Positions 24,101 through 32,797 are shown, numbered from the stretch's first letter. The stretch: 64,000 bases of DNA from Craterilacuibacter sinensis (GCF_009831765.1 NZ_WSSB01000002.1:170588-234587); one strand, 5' to 3'. The notes: generated by a model from the letters alone, not told the origin. A program made the numbers and translations.

Positions 24101-25129
24101 ATGCAAATCGGATCTTACCTGCTGAAAAACCAGCTGATTGTTGCACCCATGGCCGGTGTGACTGACAGGCCGTTTCGCATGCTGTGCAAGTCCATGGGCG
24201 CGGGGATGGCGGTGTCGGAAATGATCACCTCCAATAAGACGCTGTGGCACAAGGCCAAGACCTTGCGCCGTGCCGACCATAGCGGCGAGGTTGAGCCGAT
24301 TTCGGTACAGATCGCCGGTGCCGATCCGGCCGAAATGGCCGAGGCGGCGCGCATGAATGTGGATCAGGGCGCACAGATTATCGACATCAATATGGGCTGC
24401 CCGGCCAAGAAAGTGTGCAATGTCGCCGCCGGCTCCGCGCTGATGCGCGACGAGGCACTGGTTGTCCGCATTCTGGAAGCGGTGGTGGGGGCCGTCGATG
24501 TGCCGGTCACGCTGAAAATACGCACCGGCTGGAGCCGCGAGCACAAGAATGCGCTCGCCATCGCGCGCCTGGCCGAGCAGTCCGGCATCGCCGCGCTGGC
24601 GGTGCACGGACGTACCCGCGAAGATCTGTATCACGGCGAGGCCGAGTACGAGACCATCGCCGCGGTCAAGCAGGCGCTGAGTATTCCGGTGATCGCCAAT
24701 GGCGATATCGACAGCCCGGAAAAAGCGCGTTTCGTGCTGGAAGCCACCGGTGCCGACGCGATCATGATAGGGCGCGCCGCACAGGGCCGGCCGTGGATCT
24801 TCCGCGAGATTCAGCATTACCTCGATACGGGCGAGCACTTGCCGCCGCCGCGCGTGGCGGAAATCCGTGCGGTATTGCTGGCCCATCTGGACGAGCTGTA
24901 TGCGTTTTACGGCGAGTACTCCGGTTGCCGCATCGCGCGCAAGCATATTGCCTGGTATACCAAGGCGCTGGCCGGCGGCAATGCGTTCCGCCAGGCCATG
25001 TACCAGCTGGAAAGCACCGAGGCGCAGCACTTAGCCGTGGCCGGCTATTTCGACCGGCTGTGCGAGGCTTCCGAGCGCCTGCAGTATATAGACGAACCTA
25101 GCAGCCGCCCCGTGCGTGCTCCCGAATAA
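24101..25129 (+). CDS. dusB: tRNA-dihydrouridine synthase DusB
   Basis: A 342-residue FMN enzyme reducing uridine to dihydrouridine in the tRNA D-loop. It opens with MQIGSYLLKNQLIVAPMAGVTDRPFR in the exact DusB style, which fixes the start at 24101 although the frame is open from 24014. DINMGCPAKKVC holds the catalytic Cys (about residue 101), and HGRTREDLYHGEAEY and IGRAAQGRPWIF complete the flavin barrel. A TACAAT box at 24061-24066 is a plausible -10. It is followed by fis after 18 nt, the conserved dusB-fis pair. Confidence 0.96.
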   Translation: MQIGSYLLKNQLIVAPMAGVTDRPFRMLCKSMGAGMAVSEMITSNKTLWHKAKTLRRADHSGEVEPISVQIAGADPAEMAEAARMNVDQGAQIIDINMGCPAKKVCNVAAGSALMRDEALVVRILEAVVGAVDVPVTLKIRTGWSREHKNALAIARLAEQSGIAALAVHGRTREDLYHGEAEYETIAAVKQALSIPVIANGDIDSPEKARFVLEATGADAIMIGRAAQGRPWIFREIQHYLDTGEHLPPPRVAEIRAVLLAHLDELYAFYGEYSGCRIARKHIAWYTKALAGGNAFRQAMYQLESTEAQHLAVAGYFDRLCEASERLQYIDEPSSRPVRAPE

Positions 25130-25147
25130 TCAAAGACAGCCGATACC

Positions 25148-25384
25148 ATGCAGAATCACGAACACATTTCCCACTCCGTCAAACTGGCGATGGAGCAGTA
25201 TTTCCGCGATCTGGACGGCGAAACGCCGACTGCGGTATACGACATGGTATTGGCTTGCGTGGAAAAGCCGCTGATCGAGGTGGTGCTGGTGCATACCCAG
25301 GGCAACCAGACGCGGGCAGCCGAGTTACTGGGGCTGAACCGCAATACCTTGCGCAAGAAGATGAAGGCTTACAGTCTGATTTAA
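25148..25384 (+). CDS. fis: Fis family nucleoid-associated regulator
   Basis: A 78-residue Fis homologue. The C-terminal helix-turn-helix QGNQTRAAELLGLNRNTLRKKMKAY is the classic Fis DNA-binding motif; the N-terminal helices that stimulate site-specific invertases are shorter than in the 98-residue E. coli protein, as usual in betaproteobacteria. It lies directly downstream of dusB and ends at a strong terminator, so the two are co-transcribed. It is expected to control growth-phase-dependent transcription. Confidence 0.95.
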   Translation: MQNHEHISHSVKLAMEQYFRDLDGETPTAVYDMVLACVEKPLIEVVLVHTQGNQTRAAELLGLNRNTLRKKMKAYSLI

Positions 25385-25390
25385 CAGATA

Positions 25391-25424
25391 AACCGGCAAC
25401 CCCGTCAGGGCTTGCCGGTTTTTT
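25391..25424 (+). terminator. Rho-independent terminator of dusB-fis
   Basis: AACCGGCAA and TTGCCGGTT form a 9-bp stem around CCCCGTCAGGGC, followed by TTTT, 6 nt after the fis stop. Confidence 0.9.
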
Positions 25425-25460
25425 ATGGTGTGGCAGTAGACTCAAAGGGAATAGAAGCAG

Positions 25461-27038
25461 ATGACCAAGATAGCACGCGCGTTGATCAGTGTTTCCGACA
25501 AAACCGGCGTTCTCGAATTTGCCCGTGCATTGGCGGCACAGGGTGTGGAAATCCTGTCCACCGGTGGTACCGCCAAATTGCTGGCTGACAATCAGGTACC
25601 GGTGATCGAGGTGTCGGACTACACCGGCTTTCCGGAAATGCTGGATGGTCGCGTCAAGACCCTGCATCCCAAGGTGCATGGCGGCATTCTCGGCCGGCGT
25701 GATCTGCCCGAGCATGTAGCCAAGATGGCCGAATTCGATATCGGCAATATCGACCTCGTCTGCGTCAATCTGTACCCGTTTGCCGCCACCATCGCCAAGG
25801 AAGGCTGCACCATCGAGGACGCGATCGAGAATATCGATATCGGCGGCCCGACCATGGTGCGCTCCGCCGCCAAGAACTGGGCGCATGTCGCCATCGTCAC
25901 CGATGCGGCCGACTACGCTGCGCTGGCAGACGAGATGGCTGCCAACGGCGGCAAGCTGGCCAAGAAGACCCGCTTCGAACTGGCCAAGAAGGCCTTTACC
26001 CATACCGCCGCTTACGATGGCGCTATCTCCAACTATCTGACCAGTCTGGTGCCGGAAGCGATTACCGGCACGCCGGACCGCGTGGCTTTCCCGGATCGCC
26101 TGAATGCACAGTGGGTCAAGGTGCAGGACATGCGCTACGGCGAGAACCCGCATCAGGCGGCCGCGTTCTACCGTGATCTGGAGCCCGCCGCCGGTTCCAT
26201 CGCCAATTACCGTCAGCTGCAGGGCAAGGAGCTGTCGTACAACAATATCGCCGATAGCGATGCAGCGTGGGAAGCGGTCAAGACCTTCGAGCAACCGGCC
26301 TGCGTGATCGTCAAGCATGCCAATCCGTGCGGTGTGGCCATCGCCGCCGATACGCTGTCGGCTTACCGTCTGGCCTTCGCCACCGATACCACCAGCGCCT
26401 TTGGCGGCATCATTGCCTTCAACCGTCCGGTCGATGCCGAAACGGTGGAAGCGGTCACCGGCCAGTTCCTCGAAGTGCTGATTGCGCCGGCGTTTACCGA
26501 CGAAGCTAAGGCCATCATCGCCGCCAAGAAGAATGTGCGCGTGCTGGAGATTCCGCTGGAAGCCGGTGCCAACCACTACGAGCTCAAGCGCGTAGGCGGC
26601 GGCGTGCTGGTGCAGACCCCGGACATCCGCAACGTCGGCCTCGACGAGCTGCGCGTGGTCACCAAGCGCGCACCGACCGAGCAGGAAATGAAGGATCTGT
26701 TGTTCGCGTGGCGCGTGGCCAAGTATGTGAAGTCCAACGCCATCGTGTTCTGCGCCAACGGCCAGACCGCCGGTATCGGCGCCGGCCAGATGAGCCGTGT
26801 CGACTCCACCCGCATTGCCGCGCGCAAGGCGGCTGATGCTGGTCTGTCGCTGCAGAACGCCGTCGCATCTTCCGATGCCTTCTTCCCGTTCCGCGACGGC
26901 ATCGATGTGATCGCCGAGCAGGGCATCAAGGCCATCATCCAGCCGGGCGGCTCGATGCGCGACGAAGAAGTGTTCGCCGCCGCCGACGAACACGGCATCG
27001 CCATGGTACTGACCGGCGTGCGCCACTTCCGCCACTAA
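25461..27038 (+). CDS. purH: Bifunctional AICAR formyltransferase/IMP cyclohydrolase PurH
   Basis: A 525-residue enzyme for the last two steps of IMP synthesis. The N-terminal MGS-like cyclohydrolase domain covers residues 1-145 ([47 protein letters not shown]). The C-terminal formyltransferase domain includes KHANPCGVA with the catalytic Lys-His, AFGGIIAFN and the closing [10 protein letters not shown]...[15 protein letters not shown]. It is full length. It is followed by a 12-bp hairpin, then pagP and purD. Confidence 0.98.
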   Translation: MTKIARALISVSDKTGVLEFARALAAQGVEILSTGGTAKLLADNQVPVIEVSDYTGFPEMLDGRVKTLHPKVHGGILGRRDLPEHVAKMAEFDIGNIDLVCVNLYPFAATIAKEGCTIEDAIENIDIGGPTMVRSAAKNWAHVAIVTDAADYAALADEMAANGGKLAKKTRFELAKKAFTHTAAYDGAISNYLTSLVPEAITGTPDRVAFPDRLNAQWVKVQDMRYGENPHQAAAFYRDLEPAAGSIANYRQLQGKELSYNNIADSDAAWEAVKTFEQPACVIVKHANPCGVAIAADTLSAYRLAFATDTTSAFGGIIAFNRPVDAETVEAVTGQFLEVLIAPAFTDEAKAIIAAKKNVRVLEIPLEAGANHYELKRVGGGVLVQTPDIRNVGLDELRVVTKRAPTEQEMKDLLFAWRVAKYVKSNAIVFCANGQTAGIGAGQMSRVDSTRIAARKAADAGLSLQNAVASSDAFFPFRDGIDVIAEQGIKAIIQPGGSMRDEEVFAAADEHGIAMVLTGVRHFRH

Positions 27039-27048
27039 GTTTTAACGC

Positions 27049-27079
27049 GGCAGCAACACCGCAGGTTGGTGTTGCTGCC
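27049..27079 (+). terminator. Hairpin after purH
   Basis: GGCAGCAACACC and GGTGTTGCTGCC form a perfect 12-bp stem with a 7-nt loop, 10 nt after the purH stop. No T-tract follows. A second small hairpin (GCCCGC/GCGGGC) lies at about 27100. Confidence 0.6.
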
Positions 27080-27155
27080 ATCAATCAACCTGTTTCAAGC
27101 CCGCAAGCGGGCCTGTGATGGCGGCATAGACCGCCAATTTGTTTTGGATTTTGTT

Positions 27156-27704
27156 TTGAAGAATAAATGGATTTCCGTTGCCGGTCTCTTGCTGGCGACG
27201 CAGGTATTCGCCGCCGATTGTGGCGAGTCTTCCGGCTGGCTGGATAAAAGCTGCCGCCGCGTGAGCCAGATCTGGAGCGAGGGGCAGACCGATATTTATA
27301 TTCCCGGTTATGCCTATCATTTGCGCAGCATGTACAGCGCGGAAAAGATCGCCTCGTTCAACGAGCATGCCTGGGGCTTCGGCATGGGCAAGAGCATTGT
27401 GGACGAGGATGGCGACTGGCAGGGCCTGTATGCCATGGCTTTTCTCGACTCGCATAACGATGTCGAGCCGATTGCCGGCTATGCCTATCAGAAGATGCTG
27501 CCTCTGAGTGAAAACTGGCAGGTCGGCGGCGGCTTCACCGCCTTTCTGACCTCGCGCTCCGATACGCTGAAGAACTTTCCGGTGCCCGGTGCGCTGCCAC
27601 TGGTCTCGCTGCAATACCGTCAGGCGGCCCTGATGATGTCGTATATGCCGGGCAGCAAAGGCAACGGCAATATCCTGTTTTTCTTTACCCGTTTCCGCTA
27701 CTGA
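27156..27704 (+). CDS. pagP: Lipid A palmitoyltransferase PagP-like protein
   Basis: A PagP-type outer-membrane barrel of about 182 residues, which moves palmitate from phospholipids to lipid A. Family landmarks are DIYIPGYAYHLRSMYS (catalytic His), FNEHAWGFGMGKS, DEDGDWQGLYAMAFLDSH (catalytic Asp-Ser) and the closing MSYMPGSKGNGNILFFFTRFRY. No ATG opens the frame; a TTG at 27156 would start a clean signal peptide (KNKWISVAGLLLATQVFA), but no Shine-Dalgarno is visible, so the start is uncertain (frame open from 27066). It sits between purH and purD, unrelated to purine synthesis. Confidence 0.85.
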   Translation: MKNKWISVAGLLLATQVFAADCGESSGWLDKSCRRVSQIWSEGQTDIYIPGYAYHLRSMYSAEKIASFNEHAWGFGMGKSIVDEDGDWQGLYAMAFLDSHNDVEPIAGYAYQKMLPLSENWQVGGGFTAFLTSRSDTLKNFPVPGALPLVSLQYRQAALMMSYMPGSKGNGNILFFFTRFRY

Positions 27705-27778
27705 GCGGTGCGGGTCTGGCATCGCGGCATCAGGCTGCGATGCCCATTATTCGGACTCCCATGCTGAAGGACGTAGAG

Positions 27779-29050
27779 ATGAACATACTGGTTATCGGCT
27801 CCGGCGGGCGCGAACACGCGCTGGCCTGGCGTATTGCTCAGTCGCCACGTGCGGCCAAGGTCTTTGTCGCACCGGGTAATGCCGGCACCGCGCTGGATGC
27901 GCGCCTCAGTAATGTCGCGATCAGCGATATTGCCGAACTGGTCGCCTTTGCCAAGGCAGAGAACATCGCGCTGACCGTTGTCGGCCCCGAGGCGCCGCTG
28001 GCTGCCGGCGTGGTTGATGCCTTCCGCGCCGCCGGCCTGCGCATCTTCGGGCCGACGCAGTACTGCGCGCAGCTGGAGAGTTCGAAAGACTTTGCCAAGG
28101 CCTTTATGCAGCGCCATGGCATTCCGACCGCCGGCTACCAGACTTTTACCGATGCAGCGGCTGCACGCGCCTATGTAACGGAGCGCGGCGCACCGATCGT
28201 GATCAAGGCTGATGGCCTGGCTGCCGGCAAGGGTGTGGTGGTGGCGATGACGCTGGAAGAAGCGTATGCCGCCATCGACGACATGCTCTTGGGCAACAAG
28301 ATGGGTTCGGCCGGCGCGCGCGTGGTGATCGAAGACTTCCTCGAAGGGGAGGAGGCCAGCTTTATCGTGATGGTCGACGGCGAACATGTGCTGGCGATGG
28401 CCACCAGCCAGGACCACAAGCGCCTCTTGGATGGCGACCAGGGCCCGAACACCGGCGGCATGGGTGCCTACAGTCCGGCACCGGTGGTGACGCCCGAGGT
28501 GCACGAGCGCGCCATGCGCGAGATCATCCTGCCGACGGTGGCCGGGATGAAAAAGGATGGCCATGCCTATACCGGCTTCCTGTACGCCGGGCTGATGATA
28601 GACAAGGCCGGCCAGCCGTTTACCATCGAGTTTAACTGCCGCTTCGGCGACCCGGAAACCCAGCCCATCATGGCGCGCATGAAGTCCGACTTTACCGAAC
28701 TGCTGGACGCTGGCATCGACGGCAAGCTGGATCAGGTCACGGCCGAGTGGGATGGCCGCGTGGCGCTGGGCGTGGTGCTGGCCGCAGCCGGCTATCCGGA
28801 CGCGCCGCAAAAGGGTGCCGTGATCAGCGGCATTCCGGCGGCGACGGCCGACGGCATGGTGTTCCATGCCGGGACGGCGCAGAACGCAGATGGCGCCGCG
28901 GTGGTATCCGGCGGACGTGTGCTGTGTGCGGTAGGCCTGGGCGACACCGTGGCTGATGCGCAGGCGCGTGCTTATGCGGTTGCCGACCAGATCGAGTTTG
29001 ACGGCTGCCAGCTGCGCCGCGACATCGGCTACCGCGCCATCGGACGCTAA
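27779..29050 (+). CDS. purD: Phosphoribosylamine-glycine ligase PurD
   Basis: A 423-residue ATP-grasp enzyme forming GAR in purine synthesis. It starts MNILVIGSGGREHALAW, preceded by AAGGACGTAGAG, which fixes the start at 27779. The ATP-grasp region contains IKADGLAAGKGVVVA, EGEEASFIVMVDG, DHKRLLDGDQGPNTGGMGAYSPAP and the metal site EFNCRFGDPETQ. The length is typical. It is the second purine gene in the neighbourhood, 741 nt after purH with pagP inserted between. Confidence 0.97.
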   Translation: MNILVIGSGGREHALAWRIAQSPRAAKVFVAPGNAGTALDARLSNVAISDIAELVAFAKAENIALTVVGPEAPLAAGVVDAFRAAGLRIFGPTQYCAQLESSKDFAKAFMQRHGIPTAGYQTFTDAAAARAYVTERGAPIVIKADGLAAGKGVVVAMTLEEAYAAIDDMLLGNKMGSAGARVVIEDFLEGEEASFIVMVDGEHVLAMATSQDHKRLLDGDQGPNTGGMGAYSPAPVVTPEVHERAMREIILPTVAGMKKDGHAYTGFLYAGLMIDKAGQPFTIEFNCRFGDPETQPIMARMKSDFTELLDAGIDGKLDQVTAEWDGRVALGVVLAAAGYPDAPQKGAVISGIPAATADGMVFHAGTAQNADGAAVVSGGRVLCAVGLGDTVADAQARAYAVADQIEFDGCQLRRDIGYRAIGR

Positions 29051-29065
29051 AGCAGTAACCGGCCT

Positions 29066-29101
29066 GGCGCTTCTTCTCCCGTTACCGGGAGAGGAGGCGC
29101 C
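29066..29101 (+). terminator. Hairpin after purD
   Basis: GGCGCTTCTTCTCCCG pairs imperfectly with CGGGAGAGGAGGCGCC around a TTAC loop, 16 nt after the purD stop. T-runs follow only further on. Confidence 0.6.
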
Positions 29102-29178
29102 AAGCTTCTGTTGTCGGGTTTTACCATTTCCCGCTCCCCTCTTGCTGGCTATCCCCGTTACAATGTCGTCTTCATCAA

Positions 29179-29757
29179 TTGGGCGATTTCATCTTGCAGA
29201 TCAGAAAGTTTCCCGCCGCTAGCCTGCTGGCTCAGGCGCGTGCGGCTTACCGTGAGGGCGGGGTGATTGCCTACGCCACCGAATCCTGTTTCGGCCTGGG
29301 GTGCGATCCGCTTAATGCGCGCGCAGTGCGCCGGGTGATTACGCTCAAGGGCCGGCCCAACCACAAGGGCCTGATCGTGGTGGCTGCGAGCCTGGAGCAG
29401 TTGGCGCCGCTGATTCGCCCGCTGTCCGCTGCCGAGCGAGAAACCGTGATGCGTTACTGGCCCGGGCCGTATACCTTCTTGATTCCGGCCTCGCCCAAGG
29501 TATTGCCGCTGTTGCGCGGCCGGCACCAGAAAATTGCCGTGCGGGTTACGGCGCATCGTGAAACCGCCAGCCTGTGCCATGCGCTGGGCCCCCTGGTGTC
29601 GACCTCGGCCAATCTTGCCGGGCAAAAGTCGCTGCGCACCTCCGCGGCTTGCCAGCGTACTTTCGGCGACACGGTGTTGACCCTGCCCGGGCGCGTCGGC
29701 AAGCGGCGCAAGCCTTCTACCATCATCGATCTCGAAAGCGGCCGCGTGCTGCGTTAA
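29179..29757 (+). CDS. tsaC: Threonylcarbamoyl-AMP synthase TsaC (YrdC domain)
   Basis: A protein of up to 192 residues making threonylcarbamoyl-AMP for the t6A modification of ANN-decoding tRNAs. The YrdC fold is complete: GGVIAYATESCFGLGCDP, RRVITLKGRPNHKGLIVV, WPGPYTFLIPAS, KIAVRV and LVSTSANLAGQ. It is the short TsaC form without the Sua5 C-terminal domain. No ATG is available; TTG codons at 29179 or 29194 are the candidate starts. TACAAT at 29159-29164 is a possible -10, leaving little or no leader. tolQ follows 16 nt downstream. Confidence 0.92.
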   Translation: MGDFILQIRKFPAASLLAQARAAYREGGVIAYATESCFGLGCDPLNARAVRRVITLKGRPNHKGLIVVAASLEQLAPLIRPLSAAERETVMRYWPGPYTFLIPASPKVLPLLRGRHQKIAVRVTAHRETASLCHALGPLVSTSANLAGQKSLRTSAACQRTFGDTVLTLPGRVGKRRKPSTIIDLESGRVLR

Positions 29758-29773
29758 GCCTCAAGGAATTACC

Positions 29774-30442
29774 ATGCAGGAATTTTCCGTCGTCAGTCTC
29801 ATTCTTCACGCCAGTCTGGTGGTTCAGCTGGTTATGGCCGGCCTGGTGCTGACCTCGGTGTTGTCGTGGGCGCTGATCTTCAACAAGATCGTTACCCTGC
29901 GTAGCGCCAAGCGCGATACCGAAACCTTCGAGCGCGCCTTCTGGAGCGGAACCGACCTGAACCGCCTGTATGAGGACGCCACGCGCAAGCACGAGCGTGG
30001 CAGCATGGAGAATATTTTCCAGGCCGGCTTTGCCGAATTTTTGAAGCTGCGCGGGCGCCCGGGCACCGAGCTGTCCGACATGATGGATGGTAGCCGCCGC
30101 GCCATGCGTGCCACCGCGCAGCGCGAGCTGGACATGCTGGAAAGCCACAATGCCTTTCTGGCTACCGTCGGTTCGGTCAGCCCCTATGTCGGCCTGTTCG
30201 GCACCGTGTGGGGCATCATGCATGCCTTTATCGGCTTGGGTAACGCCGGTCAGGCCACGCTGGCCACGGTCGCGCCGGGCATTGCCGAGGCGCTGATTGC
30301 CACCGCCATCGGCCTGTTTGCCGCCATTCCGGCGGTGGTGGCCTATAACCGCTTCGCCACCGATGTCGACCGCCTGGCGACGCGCTTTGATACCTATATG
30401 GAAGAGTTTTCCAACATCCTGCAGCGGCTGGCGACGCGCTGA
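29774..30442 (+). CDS. tolQ: Tol-Pal system proton channel subunit TolQ
   Basis: A 222-residue inner-membrane protein of the MotA/TolQ/ExbB family. Three transmembrane segments are visible (about 18-40, 130-155 and 170-192); the last two contain TVGSVSPYVGLFGTVWGIMHAF and ATVAPGIAEALIATAIGLFAAIPAVVAYN, typical of TolQ. TolQ with TolR uses the proton gradient to power outer-membrane constriction. The partner tolR, tolA, tolB and pal genes normally follow immediately; here the next 70 bp are a heptamer hairpin and then an unrelated exporter, so the rest of the system must lie elsewhere. Confidence 0.9.
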   Translation: MQEFSVVSLILHASLVVQLVMAGLVLTSVLSWALIFNKIVTLRSAKRDTETFERAFWSGTDLNRLYEDATRKHERGSMENIFQAGFAEFLKLRGRPGTELSDMMDGSRRAMRATAQRELDMLESHNAFLATVGSVSPYVGLFGTVWGIMHAFIGLGNAGQATLATVAPGIAEALIATAIGLFAAIPAVVAYNRFATDVDRLATRFDTYMEEFSNILQRLATR

Positions 30443-30445
30443 ACT

Positions 30446-30512
30446 CTCGGGATTTGGGACTCGGGACTCGCGGCCGAGTCCCTGATCCCGGTTCCCAGAT
30501 CCCGAGTCCCTT
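30446..30512. repeat. Heptamer hairpin element after tolQ
   Basis: The G-arm 30448-30470 (GGGATTT, GGGACTC, GGGACTC) and C-arm 30473-30510 (GAGTCCC, GATCCCG, GTTCCCA, GATCCCG, AGTCCC) are separated only by a CGG turn. It lies directly after the tolQ stop and before a DMT exporter gene and could end tolQ transcription. Confidence 0.75.
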
Positions 30513-30514
30513 AT

Positions 30515-31402
30515 ATGAAAGCCTCCATGACCGCTGCCCCCGCTCCCAATCGCCTGCTGCTGATTCTGTCCTTCTTCTGCCTGTACGTGATCTGGGGCTC
30601 GACCTATTTCGCCATCCGCATCGGCGTCGAATACTGGCCGCCATTCATGATGGCCGGGCTGCGTTTCCTTACCGCCGGCCTGGTCCTGATGGGGGTATTG
30701 CTGCTGACCCGGCAATGGGCGCTGCCGTCGCTGGCCGAACTCAAGGGCGCGGCCATTCTCGGCGTACTGATGCCCGGCGTCGGTAACGGGCTGGTGACGC
30801 TGGCGGAAAAGGATGTGTCCAGCGGCGTGGCCGCGCTGGTGGTGGCGACGGTGCCCTTGTTTGCCACCCTGTTCGCGCAAGGCTTCGGCCAGAAGGCAAG
30901 AAAGCTGGAGTGGGCCGGCATTGCGCTGGGTTTTGCCGGCATGGTGTTTTTGAATCTGGGAGCCAACCTCAGGGCCAGCCCCGAGGGCGCCATCCTGTTG
31001 CTGTTGGCCTCGGCCGGCTGGGCACTGGGCTCGGCCTGGAGCCGTCACCTCAAGCAGCCGCCGGGCATCGCCGGCAGCGCGTGGATGATGGTGTTCGGCG
31101 GCGGCTCGCTGTTGATCGCCAGCCTGCTCAAGGGCGAGGCGCTGACCGCCATGCCCCCACTGGAAGGCTGGCTGGCCGTCGGCTATCTGGTGCTGTTCGG
31201 CTCTATTGTCGCCTATAGCGCCTACCTGTACCTGCTGAAAAACGTCTCCGCTGCCGCTGCCACCAGCTACGCTTATGTGAATCCGATTATCGCGGTGCTG
31301 TTGGGCGTGGCCTTTCTGGGTGAACACGTTGGTCTGCACGAAATGGTGGCGATGGCCATCATCGTCACTGCGGTGGTACTGATTAGCTGGAAGAAGGGAT
31401 GA
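30515..31402 (+). CDS. yedA: EamA/DMT-family exporter, YedA-like
   Basis: A 295-residue membrane protein with ten predicted helices in two EamA repeats. WGSTYFAIRIGVEYWPPFMMAGLRFLTAG in the first repeat and YAYVNPIIAVLLGVAFLGEHV in the second are close to the YedA subgroup of drug/metabolite exporters. The substrate is unknown. The start could be either Met of MKASM; the first lies just after the heptamer C-arm. The gene stands alone and ends at an 11-bp hairpin. Confidence 0.88.
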   Translation: MKASMTAAPAPNRLLLILSFFCLYVIWGSTYFAIRIGVEYWPPFMMAGLRFLTAGLVLMGVLLLTRQWALPSLAELKGAAILGVLMPGVGNGLVTLAEKDVSSGVAALVVATVPLFATLFAQGFGQKARKLEWAGIALGFAGMVFLNLGANLRASPEGAILLLLASAGWALGSAWSRHLKQPPGIAGSAWMMVFGGGSLLIASLLKGEALTAMPPLEGWLAVGYLVLFGSIVAYSAYLYLLKNVSAAAATSYAYVNPIIAVLLGVAFLGEHVGLHEMVAMAIIVTAVVLISWKKG

Positions 31403-31409
31403 TGGATGA

Positions 31410-31436
31410 AGTTCAGGGCGCAGTTCGCCCTGAACT
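31410..31436 (+). terminator. Hairpin after the YedA-like gene
   Basis: AGTTCAGGGCG and CGCCCTGAACT form a perfect 11-bp stem with a 5-nt loop, 8 nt after the stop. No T-tract follows. Confidence 0.65.
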
Positions 31437-31452
31437 ACTGAATATTTAGCGC

Positions 31453-31527
31453 TTCACCAGATCGTTTGGTGGTGGAGGGGGCTGCTCTCTTTGCTAAGTG
31501 GCCATTGCTGCCAACAGATCTGGTGAA
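31453..31527. repeat. Long inverted repeat of unknown role
   Basis: TTCACCAGATC (31453-31463) is repeated in exact inverted form at 31517-31527 with 53 nt between, and the inner flanks pair partly. It lies in a 147-bp gap between convergent genes, next to but separate from the YedA terminator. It could be a structured RNA or a small mobile-element remnant; I cannot tell which. Confidence 0.4.
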
Positions 31528-31549
31528 CCGGGTAAGCCAAGAGAGATCG

Positions 31550-31990
31550 TCACAGAGCCAGCTTGCACTCGCTCACGGCGCGTTTTCCTGCGCCTTCCTC
31601 GACCATTCTTAGCCCTGCGCCACCAACGAGGACGCCCATTTTGATGTATTGCTCCACAAAGTAATTTTTACCCGGGTTGGCGACAAATGAAATGGAGTTG
31701 TCGCTGAATTCAGATTCAGTCGAAATGGTGTGCTTGCCTGGTGGGATTTGCCTGTAGAAATAGACCTTGTTGGCTGTCTCGCCTATTGCCACATCGTTGA
31801 TGGATACTGTTTTTTTGAGAGCTTGGCCAACGAAAGTATTTCTGTAGATATACAGACCCGCCTTGTCTTTAGGAGGTTCGTTGAATTGCTTCAATGCAGT
31901 GTCCTTTTCCGCCGGAGCCATCGCGACCGAAGCGCAACCGGAAAAAAGGCAAGCTACAACAACTGATAACAAAATCGATTTAATCTTCAT
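31550..31990 (-). CDS. DUF2846 lipoprotein
   Basis: A 146-residue lipoprotein: a signal peptide with lipobox LFSGC (Cys at about residue 19) is followed by a DUF2846 domain with GLYIYRN, YFYRQIPPGKHTIS and KNYFVEQY motifs. The function of DUF2846 is unknown; these are small secreted beta-domain proteins. Its base composition is clearly more AT-rich than the flanking genes, suggesting recent acquisition. It stands alone, convergent with the YedA-like gene. Confidence 0.85.
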   Translation of the reverse strand: MKIKSILLSVVVACLFSGCASVAMAPAEKDTALKQFNEPPKDKAGLYIYRNTFVGQALKKTVSINDVAIGETANKVYFYRQIPPGKHTISTESEFSDNSISFVANPGKNYFVEQYIKMGVLVGGAGLRMVEEGAGKRAVSECKLAL

Positions 31991-32042
31991 CGTCGTATCT
32001 CATAACAGAATGATAGAAGACGTTTATTTTATAGGCATATTA

Positions 32043-32144
32043 ATGGTGCGGCTATCCGCACAGTATCGTCAAAGCCTGATTGGAATTGCCCATGAGTTGC
32101 CTCCTGCCGATATACGGCAGTGGGTAGGGTTAATCCAGCGCTGA
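32043..32144 (+). other. Possible small ORF (33 codons)
   Basis: An ATG-started frame of 33 codons (beginning MVRLSAQYRQ) lies in the 267-bp gap between the lipoprotein and the HD-domain gene. It has no clear ribosome site and no family I recognise. It could be a remnant of a degraded gene. The rest of the gap (31991-32257) holds the lipoprotein promoter region and nothing else I can name. Confidence 0.2.
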
Positions 32145-32257
32145 GATGCAGGTGGTGGATTGCGGATGCATTACCCTTACCCTCCCTTGGCTACCACCTC
32201 ATCGGCAAGCCGCTTTCACCGCCCAGTGCAGCTCACCGGCTTTCACAGGAGGCAGAT

Positions 32258-32797
32258 ATGGACATCATCAGCAACCATCCTCAGATCGAGCAGATTCTCG
32301 GGGTCTGGAAAGAGCAGATCGGCGAGACCTACGACGGCTACCGCGGGCATGTGTACCGGATGTTCAACTGCTGCCTGGCGCTCCGGGACTGTTCGGAAGA
32401 GGAGGTGCGCAAACTGGCGATTGCGGCTGCTTTCCACGATATCGGCCTGTGGTCGGCACATACGGCGGATTATTTGCCGCCTTCAGTTGCGCAGGCGCAG
32501 AAATGGCTGGCCGAAAATGGCTTGTCGGACTGGGCTGAAGAAATCAGCCTGATGATAGATATGCACCACAAGATCCGTCCCTGGCGCGACCCGAAATACC
32601 CGCTGGTCGAGGTGTTCAGGCAGGGCGATCTGGTCGATTTTTCGCTCGGATTTTTCAAGTTTGGGCTGCCATCAGCTTATGTTTCCCGGCTGAAGGCAGA
32701 GATTCCCAATGCCGGCTTCCACAAGTTCCTGCTCTCTGGCGCCAAAGACTGGTTCTGCCAGCATCCGCTCAGCCCGCCGCCATTCATGAAGTGGTGA
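32258..32797 (+). CDS. HD-domain phosphohydrolase
   Basis: A 179-residue soluble protein with an HD domain: YRGHVYRMFNCC supplies the first His and IAAAFHDIGLW the HD pair (about residues 65-66), with further His in IDMHHKIRP. The family binds metal and hydrolyses phosphate esters of nucleotides or similar substrates; the actual substrate is unknown. A strong AGGAGG site at 32248 fixes the start at 32258. It appears to be a single-gene unit. Confidence 0.8.
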   Translation: MDIISNHPQIEQILGVWKEQIGETYDGYRGHVYRMFNCCLALRDCSEEEVRKLAIAAAFHDIGLWSAHTADYLPPSVAQAQKWLAENGLSDWAEEISLMIDMHHKIRPWRDPKYPLVEVFRQGDLVDFSLGFFKFGLPSAYVSRLKAEIPNAGFHKFLLSGAKDWFCQHPLSPPPFMKW

